From JABMQW01 sp964439935 (GTDB taxonomy: Bacteria; Fidelibacterota; Marinisomatia; Marinisomatales; TCS56): DNA of 64,000 nt. The stretch covers positions 131,294 through 195,293 of the forward strand of contig CAYTPW010000004.1 in assembly GCA_964439935.1 (NCBI GenBank), read 5' to 3'. The notes under the pieces were generated by a model that made no database searches, had not been told where the DNA came from, and saw nothing but the letters and a program-made list of their open reading frames with translations. Each line of letters opens with the position of its first letter. The first letter of the stretch is position 1. Position numbers and translations under genes: made by a program. Below, piece by piece: positions 52,549 to 60,701 of the stretch.

Positions 52549-53448
52549 TTACTTTCCTCGCCAACGGTAGGCTGGAATGATATCAAACCAGGATTTCCCC
52601 ACTTGCGTTCGCTCATCGAAAAGGAGCTCCATGAAAGAGGGTCGCTGATGCCTAATCTGATATGTTTTCGGTTTTCCCTGAAGGCCGCTTAATTCAGCCG
52701 CCAGGGTGATCGCATCCTCGTAAGTTCCCAACGTGTCGATCAATCCCAATTCAACCGCCTGAACACCGGTATAAACGCGTCCATCGGCTAATATTGCCAC
52801 CGAATCTACATCCATACCGCGCTCCTTCGCTACTGCTCCCGAAAATTGTCGGTGTAAATCTTGAATTATATTTTCGAAATAAAGACGATCTTCTTCCGTA
52901 ACCGCCCTGCTGGTCGATCCGGCATCCTTCAGTGGTCCACTCTTCACCGTTTCGATGCTTAAACCAATTTTCTCCAGCAATTCGGCTGCCACCGGGTATT
53001 CCACGATGACACCAATACTGCCGGTGATACTGCCTTTATTGGCCATAATGCTGGTACTGCCCAACGCAATATAATATCCACCGGAAGCGGCTACACTACC
53101 CATGGAAGTAACAACCGGTTTGATGTCATTAACACGGCATACTTTTTCATAAATTTCCTGTGATGGTGCGATTGACCCACCGGGGCTGTTAATGCGCAAA
53201 ACAATTGCTTTAATATCTTTTCGTTGAGCCAGTGTCTCTAGATCCTCCACTATTTGTTTAGAGGCAAAAATTGGACCTTCTACCGGGATGATTCCAATTT
53301 TATCTCCGCTGGCGAATCCATCATCATCTGCTGAGAGGTCGACAATTTTCAAAATTAGGAAAATGACAGCCAGCGTTGCCAGGCTGATCCAAACCCAGCG
53401 ATTTGTGCGCTGTGGCGGTCGTGGTGGTTTTATCCCTGTGGTATCCAT
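52549..53448 (-). CDS. sppA: Signal peptide peptidase SppA, short (36K) type
   Basis: The 299-residue inner-membrane serine protease clears cleaved signal peptides. One N-terminal helix (18-36) precedes the ClpP-like domain. The catalytic Ser122 is in SVAASGGYYIAL and Lys174 is in SGPLKDAGS. Their 52-residue spacing equals that of the B. subtilis enzyme. INSPGGSIAPSQEI and GSITGSIGV are further marks. It overlaps the upstream transglycosylase gene by 19 bases. Confidence 0.96.
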   Translation of the reverse strand: MDTTGIKPPRPPQRTNRWVWISLATLAVIFLILKIVDLSADDDGFASGDKIGIIPVEGPIFASKQIVEDLETLAQRKDIKAIVLRINSPGGSIAPSQEIYEKVCRVNDIKPVVTSMGSVAASGGYYIALGSTSIMANKGSITGSIGVIVEYPVAAELLEKIGLSIETVKSGPLKDAGSTSRAVTEEDRLYFENIIQDLHRQFSGAVAKERGMDVDSVAILADGRVYTGVQAVELGLIDTLGTYEDAITLAAELSGLQGKPKTYQIRHQRPSFMELLFDERTQVGKSWFDIIPAYRWRGK

Positions 53449-55106
53449 AAAGTCAATTTTTGTCCCGGGTAAATATATTGACCATAACGCAAACCATTCC
53501 AGCGTCTGATTCGAGAAGCGCGAGTATTATAATCTTCTGCGATATGACCAAGCGTATCACCTTTTTTTACTACATAAATAAGTTTTTGATGTCCCTGTGG
53601 ACCGGTTTGGACATAGGTCGCCGGTGCCTTTTGCCCCGCAATCGGAATGGTCAGTTTCTGCCCGATCCGGATCTTGTGGCGGTTGCGGATCTTATTAACG
53701 GCTGCCAGCTGATGTATGGAAACCTTGTAACGTTTCGAAATATCCCATAAAGTTTCACCATAGCGTACTTTATGGAAGACATATTGGGGAGCATAGCGTT
53801 CACTTTCCGGCACAGCGGCATAGGCAGTCGCGAACGTGGAATTAGTCCCATAGGGAATTTTAAGTGTATATATACCTTTGGTGGGTGTTGTGGACTGGCG
53901 TAGTTCCGGATTTAATGCCCGTAATTCATTAACACTGATTCCTGCGCAACGTGCCAGCACATTCAGATCGGCACTTTTTTCCAATTGGACCTGATCATAA
54001 CGGATCGGATTAGCATGCGGAACCGTAAAACCGTATTCTTCTGGATTCTGGCAGATCATCGCAGCAGCTAAAAAAGTAGGAATATGATTACGAGTCTCCC
54101 GCGGTAGCGAATATAGTTGCCAGAAATCACTGGTCTGATGCAGACGAATGGCGCGCTGAATTCGTGCGGCACCGGCATTATAGGCCGCGATTACCAAATA
54201 CCAGTCTTCAAAAATATTGTATAAATCCTTTAAATGAGTACAGGCGGCGCGGGTTGATTTCTCTGGGTCACGCCGTTCATCGATCCACCAGGTCCGCTCC
54301 AAACCATAATTCTTACCGGTGGAATATACGAATTGCCACATGCCAACCGCGTTAGCGCGTGAATATGCTTTCGGATTCAAACCTGACTCAATCAATCCCA
54401 TATATATTATTTCTTCCGGTAATGAATATTCATTGAGTATCTCCAGAATCAAGTCCCGATAACGTGCATAACGCTTCAACCAGATTTCAAATTCCATCTT
54501 TCGACTGGTTTGGAAAAATGTAATCAACCGCTCAACCTGGCTGTTACTGATTATCGGAACATGACCTTCCCGATCATCAATAACGCTGAATATTGATTTA
54601 CCCACCTCCATTTCAATCGGTTCAATCTGGTCTGCGATAGCAGCGCTAACTTGATCAGCATCAACCAGAACCTGGGATTTTTCGATAGTCTGCAGTTGGG
54701 TCGAATAAATATTAATCAGCGCAGTTTCAAACCGGTTAAACTCTTCCTGATCCTCGCTGGTCATTTCACCAAATTGTTCGGCTTCCTCCAGTAAATCAAA
54801 TATATGATCCAGCTGATAAATAACTTCCATCGAATCACCAAGAACATCGGCTATCAATACATCGGCCATCAGTATTTTCAAATCATGTAATAATAATGGC
54901 AGACGATTGCTAGCGATGACCATGTCATTTTCATCAGATATTCCTCCTGGAGTGGGATCGGATGATTCGCCACCAGCATCATCCAACCAAGGTGCGGCTT
55001 CACCCGCCAAAGTCGGATTGGTGCTTGGAATGACCAGCAGCAACATGCCAGCAAACAGCAATATTTTCAGTCGTTGATTGATTCGATACATCTCTAATGC
55101 GGTCAA
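53430..55106 (-). CDS. Membrane-bound lytic murein transglycosylase (MltD-like) with two LysM domains
   Basis: The 558-residue exported protein has a signal sequence (about 12-34) and an N-terminal helical region. The SLT catalytic domain lies around residues 210-345, with the catalytic Glu in IYMGLIESGLNPKAYS, then NAVGMWQFVYSTGK and VIAAYNAGAARI. Two LysM peptidoglycan-binding modules occur near the C-terminus: VRYGETLWDISKRYKVS and VVKKGDTLGHIAEDYNTR. It trims peptidoglycan. It begins 39 bases after the heptose-adenylyltransferase gene and overlaps sppA. Confidence 0.95.
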   Translation of the reverse strand: MTALEMYRINQRLKILLFAGMLLLVIPSTNPTLAGEAAPWLDDAGGESSDPTPGGISDENDMVIASNRLPLLLHDLKILMADVLIADVLGDSMEVIYQLDHIFDLLEEAEQFGEMTSEDQEEFNRFETALINIYSTQLQTIEKSQVLVDADQVSAAIADQIEPIEMEVGKSIFSVIDDREGHVPIISNSQVERLITFFQTSRKMEFEIWLKRYARYRDLILEILNEYSLPEEIIYMGLIESGLNPKAYSRANAVGMWQFVYSTGKNYGLERTWWIDERRDPEKSTRAACTHLKDLYNIFEDWYLVIAAYNAGAARIQRAIRLHQTSDFWQLYSLPRETRNHIPTFLAAAMICQNPEEYGFTVPHANPIRYDQVQLEKSADLNVLARCAGISVNELRALNPELRQSTTPTKGIYTLKIPYGTNSTFATAYAAVPESERYAPQYVFHKVRYGETLWDISKRYKVSIHQLAAVNKIRNRHKIRIGQKLTIPIAGQKAPATYVQTGPQGHQKLIYVVKKGDTLGHIAEDYNTRASRIRRWNGLRYGQYIYPGQKLTLWIPQG

Positions 55107-55145
55107 TTAAAACGGGGCGAAATTAGGTGAATGAACCTAACCTTA

Positions 55146-55631
55146 TCAAGACTTTTCACTACTATCAGATTGACGGATCCGTTCGATTAAATTGCTGGTA
55201 CTTCGGCCAGTTTTCAGGATAATCCGTTCCACCCTTCCATCATTACGGCGGATAAAATCAGCCCCGGCAATCTCCGCTTCCGGATAATCTGATCCTTTGA
55301 CTAAAACATCCGGTGCCAGTGTTTCAATCAGGTTGGCTGGAGTATCCTCATTGAAGATAACCACTAGATCAACGACTCCGATGGCATCCAGGATCAGAGC
55401 CCGGTCATCTACCGGCTGTATCGGCCGGGCGGAGCCTTTTAGTCTCCGGACAGATTTATCACCGTTTAATCCGACAACCAGGTAATCTCCCTGAGTCTTG
55501 GCCTGATTTAAAACTTCGATATGACCGGCATGTAATAAATCAAAACAGCCGTTAGTAAATACGACTGTTTTACCTGCACGCTGCTGTGATCCAACCTGGC
55601 GTCGGGCAGCGGAACGACTAAGAATTGCCAT
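55146..55631 (-). CDS. D-glycero-beta-D-manno-heptose 1-phosphate adenylyltransferase (RfaE domain II)
   Basis: The 161-residue nucleotidyltransferase has the HxGH motif in FTNGCFDLLHAGHIEVL, followed by VVGLNGDKSVRRLKG and VDLVVIFNEDTPANLIE. This is the stand-alone second half of HldE/RfaE, which makes ADP-heptose for lipopolysaccharide core. A heptokinase half is not in the window. It overlaps the DUF2851 gene by 14 bases and is 39 bases from the next gene. The related glycerol-3-phosphate cytidylyltransferase is less likely because of the RRLKG motif. Confidence 0.92.
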   Translation of the reverse strand: MAILSRSAARRQVGSQQRAGKTVVFTNGCFDLLHAGHIEVLNQAKTQGDYLVVGLNGDKSVRRLKGSARPIQPVDDRALILDAIGVVDLVVIFNEDTPANLIETLAPDVLVKGSDYPEAEIAGADFIRRNDGRVERIILKTGRSTSNLIERIRQSDSSEKS

Positions 55632-56751
55632 AGATCACCTTCAGGGGACATACCTGGCAGAATTCCGGCTGACAATATTGATTGTTCAATTCAATGATGC
55701 CTTGGATGATTAGAAAATTCCGCAATTTTCCTACTGACAGCAGTTTTCCAAATCGACGGCTAATATAGCCATATGTATACGGCAATTGTAAATTACTCCA
55801 CCGTTCCCGATGTATACGAATCTGGTCCAGTTCTCGATTAACCTGACAGCGGGCAGCCAACGCTGGGTAAAAAACATTACCCAGTAATTCGGTTTGTATT
55901 CCGCAACCGGCGACAGTTTTGATTTTATCGTGCCACAAACATTCAAAGCTGGGCTGTCCAGCCCAGCCTGAGTTTTCCCAAACGTCGATTAAATTCAATA
56001 ATCGCGCCGCCAGGAACAGCCGATTCTGCGGATGATTGGCCGGACGAACACCACAGCGATGCCAGACCAGACCACTGTCCCGCATCAATCCAATAAGATA
56101 ACTATGGATTTGGTGGATTGAATTGTACTGTAGAACTTTCCGGTCGATCATCGCTGACAATTGCTCAAATGCATCGGAATTGCCCCCATAGCCTAGCACT
56201 TTAAAAATCGATTGAAGAATTTGATCTGAAAATTCGTTAGTAGCCGTCTCAGACAAATATTGGGACATTTTCAGTTGCCAGCGCCGGTGACCGAAGGATT
56301 TCAGGACAATTTCAGGAGTTGCGATTAAGTGATCCGTATCTCCAAAACAGGTCGTGCCATGCATATTTTCAGCTGGAATTACGACCGTAGGGAAGGGTAA
56401 AACTGGATTTCGACGCGGTGAACAACGCAGCACATGGAGAATCACATTCCGGTAATTTGGATCCTGGGCATGCCCGTGTTGAAGCCAGCCGGTGGATTCG
56501 AGATGGCATTCAACTGCACCCCGGCGGATCTGCCCATCAATAAATAGAATTGCATTCGAAATATCTGGTCCTTCATGTACATTCCGCCGGCCCGGATCAA
56601 TGATCACAATCGTTTGTCGGTCAACCGATTTTAATCGCTGCCCCGGCTTGTGATATAGCCAGTCCTGTACCAGGGCGGCCTCTTTTCCGGTGGATTGACA
56701 GGCTGAATCGAATACTGCTTCAATAGCCGACACCGGTAATTTATAAGACAT
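55618..56751 (-). CDS. DUF2851 family protein, function unknown
   Basis: The protein has about 377 residues from the chosen start. Conserved stretches include GPDISNAILFIDGQIRRGAVECHLESTGW, H-rich HGHAQDPNYRNVILHVL, and a C-terminal CQPEFCQVCPL cysteine cluster, which is typical of DUF2851 proteins. The Cys motif could bind a metal. The longest frame begins at 56790; the ATG at 56751 is preferred because GCAGGA precedes it and it still overlaps plsC by 11 bases. No enzyme activity is known for the family. Confidence 0.85.
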   Translation of the reverse strand: MSYKLPVSAIEAVFDSACQSTGKEAALVQDWLYHKPGQRLKSVDRQTIVIIDPGRRNVHEGPDISNAILFIDGQIRRGAVECHLESTGWLQHGHAQDPNYRNVILHVLRCSPRRNPVLPFPTVVIPAENMHGTTCFGDTDHLIATPEIVLKSFGHRRWQLKMSQYLSETATNEFSDQILQSIFKVLGYGGNSDAFEQLSAMIDRKVLQYNSIHQIHSYLIGLMRDSGLVWHRCGVRPANHPQNRLFLAARLLNLIDVWENSGWAGQPSFECLWHDKIKTVAGCGIQTELLGNVFYPALAARCQVNRELDQIRIHRERWSNLQLPYTYGYISRRFGKLLSVGKLRNFLIIQGIIELNNQYCQPEFCQVCPLKVIYGNS

Positions 56752-57484
56752 TATTTGCTGTCCTGCTTGCTTGTTCAGCCAACCACTCATGTTTTAATTC
56801 AACTACTCGATCTCGTAGCTCCTTCGTCAGACGGTTGCGATCCTTATATTCAAGTCCCTCTGTTTCGATTGGTCGGCCTAATCGTAATTCGACCGGTTGT
56901 GGTTGAAGATCCCAGGAATGCTTGCGAATGACAGCACCGGTTCCGCACATCGCCATCGGAATGATCGGCAAGCCGATTGAAATACCAATAACAGCCGCTC
57001 CTTTTTTAAAATCATGGATTTCGCCATCCAAAGAACGGGTGCCTTCCGGGTAGACTAATATTGAGCGGGGATTACGCTTTATCGAAAGGTGCGCTTTTTC
57101 CATTGATTTGATGGCGCGCTCGCGGTTCCTGCGATCAACAAAAATATGTCCGGCCAGGTACATGGCCCAGCCAAATACTGGAATTCGTTTCAACTCAATC
57201 TTTGCCAGCGAAACAATATGATGCGGTATGGCGGCAAAACAGAGCGGAATATCGAAGGCTGACTCATGATTACCGGCAAATATATATTGTTGTTTGCGGT
57301 CCAGATATTCAATCCCCTTCAGAGTATACGGCACGCCGGCCGCAGATAGAAGAATCCGGGACCAGGAACGAGCGATCCAGCGAACTCCTCGGCCACTCCA
57401 ATCCACCAATCCCACTAATATCGCTAGCGAACTGTGAATAATGGTCCACACTATCAAATTTAATATCAACCAGTATAAACGCAT
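56741..57484 (-). CDS. plsC: 1-acyl-sn-glycerol-3-phosphate acyltransferase
   Basis: The 247-residue membrane-associated enzyme acylates lysophosphatidate to phosphatidate. It has one N-terminal helix (5-24) and the acyltransferase motifs NHESAFDIPL (NHx4D), GHIFVDRRNRERAI, VYPEGTRSLDGE and LPIIPMAMCGTG. The length is standard. It lies one base after serS and overlaps the DUF2851 gene. Confidence 0.95.
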   Translation of the reverse strand: MRLYWLILNLIVWTIIHSSLAILVGLVDWSGRGVRWIARSWSRILLSAAGVPYTLKGIEYLDRKQQYIFAGNHESAFDIPLCFAAIPHHIVSLAKIELKRIPVFGWAMYLAGHIFVDRRNRERAIKSMEKAHLSIKRNPRSILVYPEGTRSLDGEIHDFKKGAAVIGISIGLPIIPMAMCGTGAVIRKHSWDLQPQPVELRLGRPIETEGLEYKDRNRLTKELRDRVVELKHEWLAEQASRTANNVL

Positions 57485-58753
57485 TTATTTCAATTCCCGC
57501 TTGCCCATGTATTCCTGAAGAATGGGTGGCAGAATAACCGTACCATCCTCGGTCTGATAGGTTTCCAGCAGTGCCACCAGCAATCTGGGCGTGGCCAGAC
57601 CGGACCCATTCAAAGTATGGACAAAATCCACCTTCCGGTCAGCATCGCGACGATACCTGATATTTCCTCGGCGAGCTTGGAAAGCTTCGAAATTACTGCA
57701 GGATGAAACTTCCAACCATTTTTTCTCTCCCGGTGCCCATACCTCAAGATCATAACATTTTGCGGCCGAAAAACTTAAGTCGCCGCTACACAATTCCACC
57801 ACCCGGTAATGCAGTCCAAGGATTTCCAGAATCGATTCTGCCTGCTTTGTAAGGCTTTCCAGTTCAGTATAGGACTGCTCGGGTTCGACAAATTTTACCA
57901 ATTCCACCTTATTGAACTGGTGCAGCCTCAGAAAACCACGTGTTTCTTTACCATAAGATCCGGCTTCTCTCCTGAAGCAGGCCGAATAAGCAACATACAA
58001 TTTCGGCAATTCGTTCTCGGGTATAATCTCATCGCGATGGATATTGGTAACTGGCACTTCTGCAGTGGGAATTAAATACAACTGGTCCACATCTGTCCGA
58101 TACATATCATCGGCAAACTTCGGCAGTTGACCGGTCGTTCGACTTGCATCTCCATTAGTCATGAATGGTGGAAATATTTCAGTGAAGCCATAATTGTCTA
58201 TATGGTGATCTAACATGAAATTGATCATCGCTCTTTCAAGACGAGCGCCCTGCCCCACATACAGTGGGAAACCACTGCCGGAAATTTTAGCGCTTCGGGT
58301 AAAATCAAATAAATTCAGCTTTGTACCCAAATCGGTGTGGTTGCTGATCGTGAAATCGAATTCCGGTTTTTCGCCCCACTGGCGCACAATTCGATTATCT
58401 TCAGCTGTTTTTCCAACCGGAACCGATTCATGGGGTAGATTTGGAATGTATTCCAGGCTGGTATTGATCTGATCATTGATATCCGCAACGGTGGCCTCCA
58501 GCGCTTTGATCTGCTCCCCCAACTTACGCATCGCAGTGATCGAGGCGTGCACATCCTCACCTGATCGCTTGGCTTTAGCGATCATTTCCGAAGTTGTATT
58601 TCGTTCCGAACGCATTGCATTTAAATCCGTGATCAGCGTTCGATACTGGTCGTCCAATTCGATCAGGGGTTCAATATTTACCGTTTCGCCCTTAGCCTGA
58701 ATACCAGCCAGTACTGCGTTGGGATCATTTCTGAATATCGTAATCGGTAACAC
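57485..58753 (-). CDS. serS: Seryl-tRNA synthetase
   Basis: The 422-residue class II synthetase has an N-terminal coiled-coil arm (about 30-110). Motif 2 is ACFRREAGSYGKETRGFLRLHQFNKVEL (in parts: CFRREAGSYGKETRG and LHQFNKVE). Motif 3 is GSGLATPRLLVALLETYQ. The start codon is GTG, preceded by AAGGA eight bases upstream. The coding order continues into plsC. No T-box or other riboswitch-like structure was seen in the 100-base upstream gap. Confidence 0.97.
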   Translation of the reverse strand: MLPITIFRNDPNAVLAGIQAKGETVNIEPLIELDDQYRTLITDLNAMRSERNTTSEMIAKAKRSGEDVHASITAMRKLGEQIKALEATVADINDQINTSLEYIPNLPHESVPVGKTAEDNRIVRQWGEKPEFDFTISNHTDLGTKLNLFDFTRSAKISGSGFPLYVGQGARLERAMINFMLDHHIDNYGFTEIFPPFMTNGDASRTTGQLPKFADDMYRTDVDQLYLIPTAEVPVTNIHRDEIIPENELPKLYVAYSACFRREAGSYGKETRGFLRLHQFNKVELVKFVEPEQSYTELESLTKQAESILEILGLHYRVVELCSGDLSFSAAKCYDLEVWAPGEKKWLEVSSCSNFEAFQARRGNIRYRRDADRKVDFVHTLNGSGLATPRLLVALLETYQTEDGTVILPPILQEYMGKRELK

Positions 58754-58782
58754 TGCAATTTCCTTATAATTTTATCGTTAAA

Positions 58783-58809
58783 AGTATAGTTTAAAAAATT
58801 GATTTACAA
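58783..58809 (-). promoter_or_regulatory. Candidate promoter of serS
   Basis: On the minus strand TTGTAA (58804-58809) and TATACT (58783-58788) are 15 bases apart, about 30 bases ahead of the serS GTG start. The -10 box is good; the spacer is short. Two small palindromes, ATAGTACTAT (58836-58845) and GACC/GGTC around 58821-58835, lie between it and the end of the glycosylphosphotransferase gene. Confidence 0.3.
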
Positions 58810-58853
58810 CGAATGATAGCGACCTTCAGCTGGTCATAGTACTATAAATTAAA

Positions 58854-60269
58854 TTAGCGTCCCTTACCCGAAAAAACCACCCAGATGGTGCTCAGGATAA
58901 TGATGAAATCCATCGTAAAGTTTAAGCTTTCTATATAAAAGAAATCATATTTCAATTTTTGACGGACATCCTCCAAGTCGCTATCATAGGGATGCTTGAT
59001 CTGCGACCAGCCCGATACACCGGGTAATACTTTATGCCGCCGATAATAAAAAGGATATTCATTCAAGAGCTGATCCACAAAATAAGGCCTTTCCGGACGT
59101 GGACCCACCAAACTCATCTCACCTTTAATTACATTGAGGAATTGGGGCAGTTCATCCAATCTGAACCGTCTGAGCCATTTTCCGACAGGCGTAATGCGGC
59201 CATCCTCTTCAACAGCCCATACCGGACCGGTCTCGGCTTCGGCATTATCGACCATAGACCGGAATTTATAGATCGTAAATTGACGGTTATTATGACCGAC
59301 CCTGACTTGCTTATACAGAATTGGTCCCTCGGTGTTTAATTTGATTGCCATGGCAATCACAGCCCAAAGTGGTGAAATAACCACCATAGCAATTATCGAT
59401 ACAACTACGTCAAAAATCCGTTTAAAAATCCGGTAATACAATGTGTCCAGATTCGGGTTAACATCCAATAATGGTAAACCATACAATTGTTGTGTCCGTG
59501 CTAATCCGCTGATCACCTCATATAAATCAGGCACGATTTTAATAGAAATGGGGGCTCCGTTGATCTGATTGATCACTGACATTAAGCGAATGTGTTCCGG
59601 TTTTTCCAGTGCCAGAACCACATCGCTGATCTGTTGTTCAATTATGATGCTTTTAATATCCTTTTCCATTCCCAGGATATTAATCGGTCCTGGTGGAACC
59701 TGATCAGGATCATCCTCCGATTGAACAAATCCAATCACATTGAATCCCTGCTGATCATGGTCCAGTATTTCCTGCTCGGCACGAATCCCACGCTGATTTA
59801 AGCCAACAATAACAGTGCGGCGCCTTCCAATCCCCTTGCGAAGAAGATATTTCTGGAATGTCCTGAAACCGGTTCTCAAAGGAACTAAGCAGATAATAAA
59901 TACCAACCAGTATTTGAACAACAAACCGGCTCGAAACGAATATACGGTCGGGAACAGAGCGTCGATGAACACGACCAGAACGATCACTGAAAAAGTCGTT
60001 CTGACTAGTCCCTGTATTTCACCGAATCGGGAAGTTGTCGGTTCACCTGAATACAAGCCACCGATAAACAGGATTATCCCCCAGAAGACCTGGATTCCAC
60101 TGAATATCAATACCTCAGTACTAATCGGAAATCCAAAGTCGACCATAACTGACCTCAGGCTGGATTGATAAGCGAAATATCCTGCAATAACATCCAGGAA
60201 AAAAATGAACCAGGCTGCACACCACAGGGACAGGTGAGTCCGAATCGTATGATAAGCGCGACTTGACAT
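58854..60269 (-). CDS. Undecaprenyl-phosphate sugar phosphotransferase (WcaJ-like), polysaccharide initiation
   Basis: The 471-residue membrane protein has four N-terminal helices and a Rossmann-like CoA-binding-type domain (about 150-250). One further helix precedes the C-terminal bacterial sugar transferase domain with RIFDVVVSII, GPILYKQVRVGHNNRQFTIYKFRSM, RRFRLDELPQFLNVIKGEMSLVGPRPERP and the PGVSGWSQI region. It transfers a hexose 1-phosphate to undecaprenyl phosphate, the first step of capsule or exopolysaccharide repeat synthesis. An 8-7-8 inverted repeat lies 28-50 bases upstream of the start. No Shine-Dalgarno is obvious. Confidence 0.93.
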   Translation of the reverse strand: MSSRAYHTIRTHLSLWCAAWFIFFLDVIAGYFAYQSSLRSVMVDFGFPISTEVLIFSGIQVFWGIILFIGGLYSGEPTTSRFGEIQGLVRTTFSVIVLVVFIDALFPTVYSFRAGLLFKYWLVFIICLVPLRTGFRTFQKYLLRKGIGRRRTVIVGLNQRGIRAEQEILDHDQQGFNVIGFVQSEDDPDQVPPGPINILGMEKDIKSIIIEQQISDVVLALEKPEHIRLMSVINQINGAPISIKIVPDLYEVISGLARTQQLYGLPLLDVNPNLDTLYYRIFKRIFDVVVSIIAMVVISPLWAVIAMAIKLNTEGPILYKQVRVGHNNRQFTIYKFRSMVDNAEAETGPVWAVEEDGRITPVGKWLRRFRLDELPQFLNVIKGEMSLVGPRPERPYFVDQLLNEYPFYYRRHKVLPGVSGWSQIKHPYDSDLEDVRQKLKYDFFYIESLNFTMDFIIILSTIWVVFSGKGR

Positions 60270-60296
60270 GTTGAATTGTAAATTTAATTTAAATTA

Positions 60297-60319
60297 ATTG
60301 TGATGTTTCAGATCACAAT
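60297..60319. promoter_or_regulatory. Inverted repeat ATTGTGAT-N7-ATCACAAT, FNR/CRP-like operator candidate
   Basis: ATTGTGAT (60297-60304) is perfectly inverted as ATCACAAT (60312-60319). The TGTGA/TCACA core is that of Crp/Fnr-family sites, but the core spacing is nine bases rather than the usual six. It is 28-50 bases upstream of the sugar-transferase start, where a regulator would contact RNA polymerase or block it. A 14-bp palindrome of TTAATTTAAATTAA adjoins it. Confidence 0.4.
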
Positions 60320-60410
60320 CAAATAAACCACCAACGCAACCCAGTTTAACCATTATTTTTCCCTTCGTTTGGTTATTTACAACTGGTAGCGTTTTTCTGA
60401 ATGGAATCTC

Positions 60411-60608
60411 CTAAAAGTTGCGATAATTTACAGCACATTTTATTATTAGGCAAGCTGTTAGGATCACCAATCCTTCCGGCTGCCTGGCAATATCAATTGC
60501 AGCGGATTGGGCAGTGATCCCAATGATGACTACGATTAGCGCAACCAGGCATTTAATTATAATACGTCCTGTATCCTTGGAGCGAAAAGTATTGAGGTCA
60601 TTGCTGGT
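60411..60608 (-). pseudogene. Startless hydrophobic frame, possible gene remnant
   Basis: A 65-codon open stretch between two stops on the minus strand contains a strongly hydrophobic run (LVALIVVIIGITAQSAAIDI) and later LVILTACLIIKC. There is no ATG, GTG or TTG in frame and no Shine-Dalgarno. It resembles a membrane anchor or signal sequence that has lost its start. It may equally be chance in an A+T-rich gap. No family was recognised. Confidence 0.2.
60467..60510. repeat. Bulged hairpin CCAATCC-GCTGC / GCAGC-GGATTGG
   Basis: CCAATCC (60467-60473) and GCTGC (60479-60483) pair with GCAGC (60499-60503) and GGATTGG (60504-60510). This makes a 12-bp stem with a five-base bulge on one side and a 15-base loop. 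It lies downstream of the minus-strand glycosyltransferase gene and could form in its 3' RNA. No T-run follows, so it is not a simple intrinsic terminator. Confidence 0.3.
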
Positions 60609-60701
60609 TTATTCCAATTTTCACAGTTGATTACCATCTCCAATTTGCTCAATCAGGCTGAAAACCGCTATAAAGATTGGTATTCAATTATTATAAACTT
60701 A

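Larger units (their letters stand above)
60270..60701. other. 432-base intergenic region with palindromes and no confident gene
   Basis: This gap separates the glycosylphosphotransferase gene from the glycosyltransferase gene. It holds TTAATTTAAATTAA (60284-60297), an FNR/CRP-like inverted repeat (60297-60319), a bulged hairpin (60467-60510) and a hydrophobic 65-codon frame without a start codon (60411-60608, minus strand). The last feature may be a gene remnant. No tRNA-like cloverleaf and no mobile-element end is visible. Confidence 0.5.
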
